Origin: SHZI01 sp038214295
GTDB taxonomy: Bacteria > Pseudomonadota > Gammaproteobacteria > Steroidobacterales > GCA-2729495
NCBI GenBank assembly: GCA_038214295.1
Contig: JBBQSA010000015.1
Coordinates: 1-64,000, forward strand
Reading direction: 5' to 3'
DNA: 64,000 nt
In this document: positions 24,256 through 33,604 of the stretch, in pieces
How positions within the stretch are numbered: the first letter of the stretch is position 1
Layout: every line of letters starts with the position of its first letter
Translations under genes and position numbers: made by a program
The notes under the pieces: model-generated
Databases searched by the model: none
The model's input: only the letters and a program-made list of their open reading frames with translations
What the model was told of the DNA's origin: nothing

Positions 24256-26808
24256 ATGAATAAGATGCTCTGCCAGACTGTCTCCAAGGGGTTCACTGTC
24301 GGCATCCTGGTGGTTGCCGGAATTGTGGGGGCGCCACCGGCCAGGGCCCAGGAGGCTCTTGAGGAAATCACGGTCACGGCCCGGAAATTTGCGGAGAGCC
24401 TGCAGGAGGCGCCTCTGTCGGTGGTCGTGCTCACCGGCGAAGCGATGGCCGAGTCAGGCGTCAGCCGTATCGAGGAACTGGTTTCCTACGTACCTAATTT
24501 CGCGATGTCCGAGACCGGTATCGGTACCAATCTCTACGTGCGCGGTATCGGGTCCGGCATCAACCAGGGTTTCGAGCAGTCGGTGGGCCTCTACATCGAC
24601 GGCATCTACTATGGCCGCGGCCAGCTCACCCGGGCCCCCTTCATGGACATGGCCCAGGCCGAGGCCCTGCGTGGTCCCCAGGCCATCCTGCTCGGTAACA
24701 ACAGTATTGCCGGCGCACTGAACTTCACCACGGCAAAGCCCACCGATTACCTGCAGGGCTCCGTCAGCGCGCTCTACGAGCCAACCCATAACGAGCAGGA
24801 ATTGAACGGCATGATCTCCGGCCCGCTGTCCGACAAGTGGGGGGTCCGCTTCGCGGGCCGCTACCGGACCATGGACGGTTACATCAAGAACACCCTGCTC
24901 GGCCGTGACGAACCGAACCGTGAAGAGAAGAGCGCCCGCGTCACCTTCGCCTACAAGGGCGACCGGGTAGACGGCACGCTGAAGCTGGAGAACAACAAGT
25001 TCGACGTCCGGGGCCGGCAGATCGAGATCATCCGGGCGGATCCCGCAGTAACCCGGGGCTCCAGCCAGACCGGCTTCAGCAACAACACCGGCAGCTCGGG
25101 CCTCTGGGGCCCGGGCTACAACTACCTCCAGTTCCTGGACGAGTTCTTCGACGGCGCCGCACCCGCCACGCCGCCCGGCTTCAATCCCGCCACCGACTAC
25201 GTGCTCGACAACCCGGGCCTGACGGACGGCAACCTCAACTACCGTCGCCAGTCCAACGGCGACAAGAGCAACAACGACATCAACGCCATTGTCGGCACCC
25301 TGAACTTCGTGCTCGGCGACTACACCCTGACCGCGACCGGCGGCCACCTGGACTACAGCTACGTGGAGGACTGCGACTGCGACTTCACGGGCGCCGACCT
25401 CTTCCGCCTCACGTCGAAGGAAGACTACAGCCAGAACAGCCTCGAACTGCGCCTGGCCTCGCCCAAGGAAGACCGCCTGCGCTTCCTCGCTGGCACCTAT
25501 TACCAGCACGACGAACTCGATTTCGGCGACCAGATCTTCCTGCCGCTGGACAGCGGCGTCGTGCGGCTGGTCGGGCTGGCCACCACCGGCAACCCCGAGG
25601 GTGCCTTCGAGTCCCTGGGCAACACCTCCGCCTTCCGGGATTTCCATCAGAACACCACCACAAGCTCGGTGTTCGGCCAACTGTCCTACGACATCACCGA
25701 GCGCTGGCGGGCCAGTGCCGGCGTCCGCTACAGCCACATCGAGAAGGAAGCCACCCGTATCCTCCGGGAAGGCGACCTGGACCGGAATCCGTTCAACATC
25801 AATGATGCCAACGACTTCGACCGGCTGGCTGCCGGCGCCGTGCTCTTTGCCTCGATCTTCAAGGTGTCCTTCCACCAGCTGAGCGGCAACCGGACCGAGA
25901 ACAGCACCGCCTGGGAACTGGTCACCGACTTTGACCTCACCGACGACATCCTGCTGTATGGCTCGGTGAAGAAGGGCTTCAAGGGCGGTGGCTTTGACGT
26001 GCGCTCCAACAGCGAGCCAGTCCCGGGCTCCACGGGCTCGGGCACCCTGTTCCCCGAGTCCTCCCTGTCAGCGGTCGAGAACAATGTGTCCCCCGGCACC
26101 TTCGAGTTCGAGGACGAGCAGGCCCTGGCCTTCGAGGTGGGCTCCAAGCTGACCCTCCTGAACGGCACGGCCGAGCTGAACATCGCTGCCTTCCGGACGA
26201 ACTTCGACAACCTGCAGGTCAGCATCTTCGACGGCACGCTGGGCTTCAATGTGGGCAACGCGGCCAAGGCGATCACCCAGGGCGTGGAGCTGGACGGCCG
26301 CTGGGCCCTCACCGACGACTGGTCACTCAACGGCTCGCTGGGCTACCTGGACTTCAAGTTCGACGACTTCAAGAACGGCCAGTGCAACCAGGGCCAGCCC
26401 GCCAACCAGCCCGGCGGCTTCTGCGACTACACTGGCCAGACGAACCAGTACGTCGCGGACTGGTCGGGCAACGTGGGCGTCAGCTACCAGCACCCGCTCA
26501 CCGAGAAGCTTGTCTTCAAGTCCACGCTGGATAGCCAGTTCACCACCAGTTACAACCCGTCCCAGAACCTGGATCCCCGGGTGGAGCAGGCCGCCTACGC
26601 CATCTGGAACCTGCGGGTGGGGCTGGCCTCGGCGGACGAGAAGTGGGAGGTGGCGCTACTCGGCCGCAACCTGACGGACGAGGCGGTCGTGTCCTATGCC
26701 AACGACACGCCACTTGCCTTCAGCCAGTTCGGCACGCCCACCTGGTATGGCTTCATCGAGCGCTCCCGCAGCGTGGCGCTGCAAGCCAGCTACAAGTTCG
26801 GGGAGTGA
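24256..26808 (+). CDS. TonB-dependent outer-membrane receptor
   Basis: The 850-aa protein starts at the ATG at 24256 (MNKMLCQTVSKGF) with a signal peptide ending in ARAQ. EEITVTARK is a TonB box, followed by the plug domain (LVSYVPNFAMS, NLYVRGIGSG, LRGPQAILLGNNSIAGALN) and a 22-strand barrel that ends in the terminal aromatic signature (VALQASYKFGE). It imports a large or scarce ligand using TonB energy. Other in-window receptor 46957-49455 is similar in plan. It is divergent from the peptide locus, sharing a 158-bp promoter region, and overlaps in mRNA with the next surface protein gene (5-bp gap). Confidence 0.95.
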   Translation: MNKMLCQTVSKGFTVGILVVAGIVGAPPARAQEALEEITVTARKFAESLQEAPLSVVVLTGEAMAESGVSRIEELVSYVPNFAMSETGIGTNLYVRGIGSGINQGFEQSVGLYIDGIYYGRGQLTRAPFMDMAQAEALRGPQAILLGNNSIAGALNFTTAKPTDYLQGSVSALYEPTHNEQELNGMISGPLSDKWGVRFAGRYRTMDGYIKNTLLGRDEPNREEKSARVTFAYKGDRVDGTLKLENNKFDVRGRQIEIIRADPAVTRGSSQTGFSNNTGSSGLWGPGYNYLQFLDEFFDGAAPATPPGFNPATDYVLDNPGLTDGNLNYRRQSNGDKSNNDINAIVGTLNFVLGDYTLTATGGHLDYSYVEDCDCDFTGADLFRLTSKEDYSQNSLELRLASPKEDRLRFLAGTYYQHDELDFGDQIFLPLDSGVVRLVGLATTGNPEGAFESLGNTSAFRDFHQNTTTSSVFGQLSYDITERWRASAGVRYSHIEKEATRILREGDLDRNPFNINDANDFDRLAAGAVLFASIFKVSFHQLSGNRTENSTAWELVTDFDLTDDILLYGSVKKGFKGGGFDVRSNSEPVPGSTGSGTLFPESSLSAVENNVSPGTFEFEDEQALAFEVGSKLTLLNGTAELNIAAFRTNFDNLQVSIFDGTLGFNVGNAAKAITQGVELDGRWALTDDWSLNGSLGYLDFKFDDFKNGQCNQGQPANQPGGFCDYTGQTNQYVADWSGNVGVSYQHPLTEKLVFKSTLDSQFTTSYNPSQNLDPRVEQAAYAIWNLRVGLASADEKWEVALLGRNLTDEAVVSYANDTPLAFSQFGTPTWYGFIERSRSVALQASYKFGE

Positions 26809-26813
26809 CGAAC

Positions 26814-28805
26814 ATGCATTCTCTGGCCAAGACGGAAGCACAAAACAACAATCAACACGTCGACCAAGGCTACGGGAGTAACCGGGTGAAGACCGCAACA
26901 TGGCTACGGGGCGCAACCGCCCTGCTGATTCTCTCGGCTATGACGTCATCGTTCGCGACGAACGTGGCCATAGACACCACGAGCCCGGCCAACGGCATCA
27001 CGGACCTCTACAGCGCGACCTTCGATGGATCGCTACAGCCCTGCGGTCCCAGTTCGCCGGCTTACTGCACCTTCTTCAATGGCGAGCCGCGGCCCGGGCG
27101 CAATATCGTCATCACGCCCAGCCCGACGGGCTATATCTCCGCAGTGCCACTGGGCATCACCCCGACGCCGCCGTCCGGTTCCTACCTGGACCTGACGCTC
27201 AACGGTCCGCGCACCCAGGTGACCATCGCGGGCGGCGTGCTCGCCTACCCCTCTATTACCCTGACCATCCTGGGAAGCACCGCAAACGCCACCGTGGTCA
27301 ATGCCAATGGTGGCGGCGTGGTGTTCGACACCGCGCCCCAGACCGCGACCCTCAATGCCCAGGGCCAGGCGGAATTCCTGGTGAACCTGGCGCCCGCCAT
27401 CGCCGTGGACTTCAGTCAGTTCTCCGTCGTCGCGTTTCCGCCGATCGGCTCCTGCGCCGGCAACCTGTGCAGCCTGATTCCGATCCTGACGCTCGACATG
27501 GTGAAGTACCGTCTGTTCATCGACTACGACCCGACCTTCACCTACTTCACCGCCAGCTTCATTGGCCAGACAGGCAACAACTCGGTCCTGTCGATGGCGA
27601 TCAACTCCGTGGCCCCGGAAATCGTCGTCACCGACAGCCGCGCGCCGGCGGGCGACCTGCAGGTGCCGTTCGGGAGCATCACGGAGCTGACGACAGCCAC
27701 CCAGACCGTCACGGTCACGAACAACGGCGGCGCGAACCTGCTCGTCGGCCAGGTCGGCGGCGCCAACCCACTGGCGGCGCCCTTCGCGATCACAAATGAC
27801 ACCTGCTCAAACGCCAGCGTGCTGCCCAGCGCGGCCTGCACCTTCAACGTCACCTTCACGCCCGGCTCGGTGGGGGCCTTCTCGGACAGCCTCGATATCC
27901 CGTCCAATGACGCGGACGAAGCGGTCACGACGGTCGCACTGTCCGGCACCGGCTCGGCCGCGCCTGAGCCCACTATCAGCGTCACCGACACCGTCGCGCC
28001 GGTTGACGACAACCTGGTGCCCTTCGGCAGCACGGCGGTGGGCAGCCAGCTGGACCAGACGGTTACCGTCACCAATGTCGGCAACGGCGACCTTATCCTG
28101 GGCCAGATCGGGGTGGCCAACGGCCTGCTGGCGCCCTACAGCATCACCACCGATACCTGCTCCAGCCAGACCCTGGCGCCGGCGGCCAACTGCACGATCG
28201 GCCTGCGCTTCGAGCCCACCGCGGCGGGTGCGACCAGTGACAGCTTCGACATCCCGTCGAATGACGCCACGGACCCCACGGTCACCGTGTCGGTCACCGG
28301 TACGGGAACCAGCGCCGCCATACCGAACATCGTCGTCACGGACAACACGCTGCCGGCCGACGACCGGATCGTCCCCTTTGGTAACGTGACGCTGGGTACC
28401 ACGCGGGATCGGGTCATTACCGTGACCAACGGCGGTGGCGCCGACCTCGTGCTTGGCACTGTCGCCGGCAGCAACCCGCTGGCAGCGCCCTTCAGCGTGG
28501 TCAGCAACAACTGCTCCGGGCAGATCCTGGCGCCGGCCGCCAGCTGCGCGGTAGTCGCGCACTTCTCCCCGGTCGACACGACCACCTCCAGCGACAGCCT
28601 GGACATCCCGTCGAACGATCCGGACGAGCCGGCCATTACGATCGCGGTGAACGGCACCGGCATCAATGCGGGTGAAGGCAACCCGGAAGCTCCCAGCCCG
28701 GGTGGCGCGAGCACCGGCTTCATGGCCATCGACCCGGCGACGCTGCTGCTCCTCGGCGCGGCGGGTGTCTTCAGCTGGAGACGGCGGCGGCCCAAGTCCA
28801 GGTGA
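26814..28805 (+). CDS. Surface protein with three choice-of-anchor D repeats and C-terminal sorting signal
   Basis: A 663-aa protein. The ATG at 26814 follows the receptor stop by 5 bp and has a GGGGAG site; a GTG at 26886, directly before the signal peptide (KTATWLRGATALLILSAMTS), is a good alternative. Residues about 265-380, 382-498 and 501-620 are three copies of an Ig-like choice-of-anchor D module (VPFG, VTVTN, C-x-C pairs, SFDIPSND, VSGTG). The end (STGFMAIDPATLLLLGAAGV, then FSWRRRR) is a membrane helix plus Arg tail, like the JDVT-type or related sorting signals. It is probably anchored or exported to the outer surface. Confidence 0.85.
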   Translation: MHSLAKTEAQNNNQHVDQGYGSNRVKTATWLRGATALLILSAMTSSFATNVAIDTTSPANGITDLYSATFDGSLQPCGPSSPAYCTFFNGEPRPGRNIVITPSPTGYISAVPLGITPTPPSGSYLDLTLNGPRTQVTIAGGVLAYPSITLTILGSTANATVVNANGGGVVFDTAPQTATLNAQGQAEFLVNLAPAIAVDFSQFSVVAFPPIGSCAGNLCSLIPILTLDMVKYRLFIDYDPTFTYFTASFIGQTGNNSVLSMAINSVAPEIVVTDSRAPAGDLQVPFGSITELTTATQTVTVTNNGGANLLVGQVGGANPLAAPFAITNDTCSNASVLPSAACTFNVTFTPGSVGAFSDSLDIPSNDADEAVTTVALSGTGSAAPEPTISVTDTVAPVDDNLVPFGSTAVGSQLDQTVTVTNVGNGDLILGQIGVANGLLAPYSITTDTCSSQTLAPAANCTIGLRFEPTAAGATSDSFDIPSNDATDPTVTVSVTGTGTSAAIPNIVVTDNTLPADDRIVPFGNVTLGTTRDRVITVTNGGGADLVLGTVAGSNPLAAPFSVVSNNCSGQILAPAASCAVVAHFSPVDTTTSSDSLDIPSNDPDEPAITIAVNGTGINAGEGNPEAPSPGGASTGFMAIDPATLLLLGAAGVFSWRRRRPKSR

Positions 28806-28842
28806 CGGGGTCCAGGTGACGGGGCTGAATGACGACTGCTAG

Positions 28843-29619
28843 ATGACGTCACTGGCGACCTTTGACCCGCCCCGGGTATACACCGGGGCGGTGGAAGACT
28901 GGCTGATCCTGGCCGTCATCCTGTCGGCCTCGGTCCTCGCGCAGGTCTTCCTCGTCCGGCGCAACAAGCACCCGGACAACGTGCACTCACCGCCGCTGGC
29001 GTGGCTGCGGGCCCTGCTCTATTTCAGCGTGGTGCTCGTCATCAGCTGGGCCACGGGCGTCCTGAAGGTGCTGGTGCACGCGCCCTGCGTCGAGCCTGCC
29101 CAGCTGGCCAACCCGCTCTGGCTCGGCCTGACGGCCCTCTGGACCGTCGCGACCGCCTGGGGCTACGTGTACTGGTGGCCCCGGGGCACGCTGACCTACG
29201 ACCGCAAGCTGTACCTGGTGCCCCAGGTGCTGTTTGGCCTCGCCTGGGGCTTGTGCTCCGCCCAGCTGACCCTGGTGCTGTGGGCGCTGGTGGAGGACTT
29301 CGGCTTCGCCCGCTGGGTTACCGCGCTGCTGGTCTTCTTCCTGCTCTCCGGTTACGGGCAGATCTACCAGTCAGGCTGGTGGGACATTCACGTGTCCCCA
29401 CCCCACAACATCCGGGCCACCAACGCGAAGAAGGTGCTCTTCGCCCACATGCCGTTCCTGGTGATTGCCCTCACCCACTTCACGCTGTACGGCAACGCGC
29501 TGGTGTTCGCTGGCTTCCACGCCATCGCGCTCGCCTGCTCGGCCGTGGCGATGCGCTTCCCACCCTTCTGGGAGAAGGACGGACCGGCGGTCAACCGCGA
29601 GACGGCGCTTGGGGTGTAG
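28843..29619 (+). CDS. Polytopic membrane protein of unknown function
   Basis: A 258-aa protein with about seven hydrophobic segments, starting at the ATG at 28843. Clear helices include WLILAVILSASVLAQVFLV, LLYFSVVLVISWATGVLKVL and VTALLVFFLLSGYGQIYQSG. The loop HVSPPHNIRATNAKKVLF is polar and might be conserved. It follows the repeat-bearing surface protein by 37 bp, so it may help process or anchor it. I looked for the EExxxR motif of CPBP-type sorting proteases and do not see it. Unassigned. Confidence 0.6.
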   Translation: MTSLATFDPPRVYTGAVEDWLILAVILSASVLAQVFLVRRNKHPDNVHSPPLAWLRALLYFSVVLVISWATGVLKVLVHAPCVEPAQLANPLWLGLTALWTVATAWGYVYWWPRGTLTYDRKLYLVPQVLFGLAWGLCSAQLTLVLWALVEDFGFARWVTALLVFFLLSGYGQIYQSGWWDIHVSPPHNIRATNAKKVLFAHMPFLVIALTHFTLYGNALVFAGFHAIALACSAVAMRFPPFWEKDGPAVNRETALGV

Positions 29620-29622
29620 GCC

Positions 29623-30519
29623 TCAGTACTTCACGACCGGCGGCGCGTTGACGGCCGACCAGGCTTCGTAGGGCACGAAGTTCTTCGCGAGCACGTCCCA
29701 GAACAGCTGGTCTTCGAGCCAGCCCCGGCGCATGGCGTCCTGGGCGGCGAGTTCGGCAGCGCCGTAGTGCTGGCGCCGGCGCTTGTCGAGCAGCTCGAAG
29801 TAGGTGTCCACCACCGTCGAGTAGAGCTCCGATACCAGCGCGAAGTGCTTCTCGTCCGCGACCATGTCAGGGCCGTACATGCTGACCCCGGTGCAGGTTC
29901 CCGGCCGGTAGTACTTCCAGGGGCCTTCCCGCTTCTGGGCACAGCCCTTACCCCGGTATTTCTCCCGGTCCATGCCGAACTTCGCGAACACGGCGGTAAC
30001 CCGCTGGTCGAAGAGCGCCAGGTCCTCGGGTAGCTGGGCCGCCTTGATCATGTCCATCGTCGCGCCGATGTTGCCCGCGCCCTTGTCGGATATCTGCACG
30101 GAAAAGGTCGCGTGCAGCATGCCGAGGTACGGGGTCTTCGGGTGCACGGCCACCTCGATGAAGCGGTTCCACTTGCCCCCGATAATGAAGGGCGGCTTCT
30201 CCAGCTGGGTGTTGACCGTCATGACACCGGCCTTCTCCACGACCTTGCCCCGCTCGACCCGCACCTCGTAGTGCCCGTTCTTCGGCACGTCCATCACCAG
30301 GGTCTCGACCACCGCCTTGCCGGGCTTCACGCCGTTCAGGCTGTCCACCTTCTGCCAGAAGCGGGCCTCGATGCCGGTCATGAAGTCGAGCATCTCCCGG
30401 GCCACCTGGGCCTGTTCGGGGGTCAGGTCGTCCAGGGAGTCACCGGGGCCGGCGGCCAGGGCCGGGGTGGCGGCCAGGATGAACGCAAACAAGGCGGGGA
30501 GGCGGCGTGCGCGGGACAT
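29623..30519 (-). CDS. Secreted HemF-like (coproporphyrinogen oxidase-related) protein
   Basis: The 298-aa product has a signal peptide (ALFAFILAATPALAAG) and a GGAGG ribosome-binding site. The core follows the aerobic coproporphyrinogen oxidase plan: a helical start (DFMTGIEARFWQKVDSLNG), VRVERGKVVEKAGV, then FIEVAVHPKTPYLGMLHATF (compare the HPxNPYVPTxHAN block of HemF) and a DQRVTAVFAKFGMDREKYRG segment. HemF enzymes are cytoplasmic, so a secreted relative is unusual and probably has another role. Similarity is remote and judged by eye. It is convergent with the gene at 28843. Confidence 0.6.
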   Translation of the reverse strand: MSRARRLPALFAFILAATPALAAGPGDSLDDLTPEQAQVAREMLDFMTGIEARFWQKVDSLNGVKPGKAVVETLVMDVPKNGHYEVRVERGKVVEKAGVMTVNTQLEKPPFIIGGKWNRFIEVAVHPKTPYLGMLHATFSVQISDKGAGNIGATMDMIKAAQLPEDLALFDQRVTAVFAKFGMDREKYRGKGCAQKREGPWKYYRPGTCTGVSMYGPDMVADEKHFALVSELYSTVVDTYFELLDKRRRQHYGAAELAAQDAMRRGWLEDQLFWDVLAKNFVPYEAWSAVNAPPVVKY

Positions 30520-30616
30520 CGGGGGAACCTCCTCGTTACGGGGTCGCCACTGTGAGCCGGTGCGCTACCGGGGTCAATTATGCGCAGGCGGCTGATTGAG
30601 GGCTAGACTCGCCACC

Positions 30617-32194
30617 ATGAGCTTCCGTACCGGGATCCGCGTCAGCCTTCTCGTCCTCGGCCTCGCGGCCTGCGGGACCAACCCTGTCACGGGCAAGAAG
30701 GAAGTCCAGTTCGTCTCCGAGTCCCAGGAACTGCAGATCGGGGCAACCCAGTACGCCCCAACCCGCCAGAGCCAGGGCGGGGACTTCAAGGTACTGCCTG
30801 CGATCTCGGCCTACGTGAACGAAGTGGGCCAGAAGCTGGGAGCGGCCTCTGACCGGCAGCTGCCCTACGAGTTCGTCGTGCTGAACAGCTCCGTCCCCAA
30901 CGCCTGGGCGCTCCCCGGCGGCAAGATTGCCCTGAACCGTGGTCTGCTGACCACCCTCGACAACGAGGCCGAGCTGGCCGCCGTGCTGGGCCATGAGATC
31001 GTGCACGCGGCCGCGCGCCACGGGGCCAAGGCCCAGGAACGGGGCACCCTGCTGCAGGTGGGAATGGTCGCGGCCCAGGTCGGGATCGCGATGAGCGACG
31101 TGAGCGCCGCCACCGGCAACCTGATGGTGCTCGGCGCTGGCGTTGGTACCCAGCTGGTCAGCACGAAATACGGACGGGACGCGGAGCTGGAATCCGATCA
31201 CTACGGCATGCTCTACATGCAACGCGCCGGCTACGACCCGCAGGGCGCCGTGACGCTCCAGGAGAAGTTCCTGAAGCTCGCCGAGGCCAGCGGGCGCAAC
31301 CAGAACTGGCTGGAGGGGCTGTTCGCCAGCCACCCGCCGTCCCCGGAGCGGGTCGCGCGGAACAGGGCCACGCTCGCCGAGCTGCGCGCCGCCAGTCCGG
31401 CGCAGGGTGATCTCGGCCGCGAGCGCTACGCGGCCCGCATGGCGCCCCTGCTCGCGATCAAGCCCGCCTACGACAAGCAGGACGAAGCGCTGGCGCTCGC
31501 GCGCAAGGACGACCTGCCCGCCGCGGCGAAACTGGCCGCGGCGGCGGCCCGGCTCGTGCCCGGGGAAGCGCGTTTCCCGCAGCTGCAGGGCGACCTCGCC
31601 CTGGCGCAGAAGGACCCCAGGACGGCACTGGGCTACTACGAGAAGTCGATCGCGCTCGACAGTGACTACTTCGCCGCCTATCTGGGCGCCGGCACGGCCC
31701 AGTACCAGCTGCGCACCGGTGACCGCGGCCAGGCCTACCTGACCCGCAGCGCGAAACTGCTGCCGACGGCTCCCGCGCTCTACTACCTCGGCTCCATCGC
31801 CAGGGACGCCGGCAACCGGCAACGGGCCATGGAACTCTTCAAGGGCGCTGCCGGCTCGAAGAGCGCCCTCGGCCAGAAGGCCGGTGCCGAGTACGCCCGG
31901 CTCGATTTCGCCCAGAACGGGACGAAGTACCTTGCCAGCGGCATCCAGCTGGACTCCCGGGGCCAGGTCGTGGCCGTCGTCGAGAACCGGGCACCCTTTC
32001 CCGTCAGCGAGATCCTGCTGACGCCGGTCCTCCTCGATGCCAACGGCCGCATCGCCCAGGAGGGACGGCAGCTCCGGATCACGCAGACGCTCAAGCCCGC
32101 TGAACGGGGCTCGGTGAACGCGGGGCTCGGGGCGGTGACCGACGAGGTGCGGCAGCGGATCCGGATCCGCGTGGACGGGGTCCGCGCGGAGTAG
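30617..32194 (+). CDS. M48-family zinc metalloprotease lipoprotein with TPRs (BepA/YfgC-like)
   Basis: The 525-aa protein starts at the ATG at 30617, giving a lipoprotein signal (VSLLVLGLAACGTNPVTGKK). The M48 catalytic motif HEIVH is in VLGHEIVHAAARHG, with the third zinc ligand in ELESDHYG. Residues about 300-430 are TPR-like helices, and the end is a FxAM-type beta domain (GQVVAVVENRAPFPVSEILL). Related proteins act in the periplasm on outer-membrane protein folding and quality control. Confidence 0.88.
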   Translation: MSFRTGIRVSLLVLGLAACGTNPVTGKKEVQFVSESQELQIGATQYAPTRQSQGGDFKVLPAISAYVNEVGQKLGAASDRQLPYEFVVLNSSVPNAWALPGGKIALNRGLLTTLDNEAELAAVLGHEIVHAAARHGAKAQERGTLLQVGMVAAQVGIAMSDVSAATGNLMVLGAGVGTQLVSTKYGRDAELESDHYGMLYMQRAGYDPQGAVTLQEKFLKLAEASGRNQNWLEGLFASHPPSPERVARNRATLAELRAASPAQGDLGRERYAARMAPLLAIKPAYDKQDEALALARKDDLPAAAKLAAAAARLVPGEARFPQLQGDLALAQKDPRTALGYYEKSIALDSDYFAAYLGAGTAQYQLRTGDRGQAYLTRSAKLLPTAPALYYLGSIARDAGNRQRAMELFKGAAGSKSALGQKAGAEYARLDFAQNGTKYLASGIQLDSRGQVVAVVENRAPFPVSEILLTPVLLDANGRIAQEGRQLRITQTLKPAERGSVNAGLGAVTDEVRQRIRIRVDGVRAE

Positions 32195-32212
32195 GTACTG
32201 TTCGCCGCAGGC

Positions 32213-33541
32213 CTAAACGCTCGCCGGGAACACCCGCCGGTAGTCCCCGATCTGCTCGTCGAGGATCACGTCCTCCGGCCTGACCGGGTGGGCCAGCGCG
32301 AGGCCCGCCAGGCTCCGGCAGCGGGACAGCGCCACGTAGGTCTGCCCGTGGCTGAAGGCGCCGCGGCCGAGGTCGATGTACACCCGGTCGAAGGTCTGGC
32401 CCTGGCTCTTGTGGATCGTGATCGCCCAGCCGAGCCTGAGCGGCAGCTGCTTGTAGGCGCCGACCTGTTCCCGCGTGATCTGCTTGGTACCCCGGTCGTA
32501 CTGGTAGACGAGGTTCTCCCAGGCGGTCTTGCGGATCTCGTGCGCGGTGCCGTCCTCGAGCTGCACCGTCGGCCCGTCGGCGCCGAGCGCCGTCACAAGC
32601 CCCCAGGAGCCGTTGATCCAGCGGCGCTCCGGATCGTTCTTCAGGAACATCACCTTGGCGCCCACCTTGAGCGTGAGGGCGGGTTCCGTGGGAAAGGCCC
32701 CCGTGTCGAACTTGCCGCTGACCTCTGCCGCGTAGACCTTCGCCTTGCCGGGCAGGGCCAGCAGCCGCCGGCTGTTCTCGCGGAAGGCGGCGTCGTTGGT
32801 CGCGGTCAGCACCACGTGGCTGTCCGGGTCGGGGAGTTGGTTCTTCGGGAGCACCCGGGCGTTCAGGACTTCCAGGATCTCCTCGCCCGGCTCGCCGTCG
32901 CGGATGTGCTGGAGGATCCGGCGGAACTCCGCATCGTCCTTCTGCCGGTAGATCTTCGCAAGGTCCACGGAGCGCCCGGCACACTCCCGCCAGACCAGCG
33001 CCTGGAAGAAGTACGGTCCGCCGTAGGTTTCCTCGAAGTACTCCTTCAGCTCGGGTTCCCGCACCACCGGGGGTAGCTGCCAGAGGTCACCAAACATGGC
33101 CAGCTGCACGCCGCCGAAGGGCTCGTCGCTGCGCCGGTTCAGGCGCAGCGCCTGGTCGATGCCGTCCATCAGGTCCGCGCGCACCATGGAGACCTCGTCG
33201 ATGATCAGCAGGTCCAGTGCCTTCATCACGCTGGTGTGGCGCATTGCCCGGAGCTCCCGGGTGTCCACGAAACGCGGTGGCAGCCGGAAAAATGAATGGA
33301 TCGTCTGCCCGCCCACACTGATCGCGGCCAGCCCGGTGGGGGCCACGACCGCCACGTTGCGCGGCGTCTCGTCCCGGAGCAGGTGCAGGAGCGTGGTCTT
33401 GCCGGTGCCCGCGCGCCCGGTGATGAAGACGTGCTCGTCACCGCCCTCGATGAGAGCGAGCGCCCGGTCAAAGTCCGCGTTCGGCTCGAGGCCGTCGCGG
33501 AGCGGGGGCTTGCGGGGAATCTGGACGGGGGGCAACGGCAT
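32213..33541 (-). CDS. Pif1/RecD-type superfamily 1B helicase
   Basis: A 442-aa ATPase with the Walker A GRAGTGKTTLLHLL near residue 42, VVAPTGLAAISVGGQTIHSF (motif Ia), LLIIDEVSMVRADLM (Walker B), MFGDLWQLPPV (motif III) and the C-terminal TIHKSQGQTFDRVYID and YVALSRCRS blocks of SF1B helicases. These enzymes unwind DNA 5' to 3' in repair or at secondary structures. The length matches compact bacterial Pif1-like proteins. It is convergent with the M48 gene, 18 bp apart. Confidence 0.9.
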   Translation of the reverse strand: MPLPPVQIPRKPPLRDGLEPNADFDRALALIEGGDEHVFITGRAGTGKTTLLHLLRDETPRNVAVVAPTGLAAISVGGQTIHSFFRLPPRFVDTRELRAMRHTSVMKALDLLIIDEVSMVRADLMDGIDQALRLNRRSDEPFGGVQLAMFGDLWQLPPVVREPELKEYFEETYGGPYFFQALVWRECAGRSVDLAKIYRQKDDAEFRRILQHIRDGEPGEEILEVLNARVLPKNQLPDPDSHVVLTATNDAAFRENSRRLLALPGKAKVYAAEVSGKFDTGAFPTEPALTLKVGAKVMFLKNDPERRWINGSWGLVTALGADGPTVQLEDGTAHEIRKTAWENLVYQYDRGTKQITREQVGAYKQLPLRLGWAITIHKSQGQTFDRVYIDLGRGAFSHGQTYVALSRCRSLAGLALAHPVRPEDVILDEQIGDYRRVFPASV

Positions 33542-33604
33542 GGACAGGCATTAGGCCACAGGCGGTATATTCAGGCATCGCTCTGCACACAGGGGAACCC
33601 CGCC

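Noticed and set aside
28798..28825. Two-copy 14-bp repeat (tccaggtgacgggg) around the stop of the surface-protein gene
   Set aside because: Too short and too few copies to be called a functional repeat; likely a local slip duplication.
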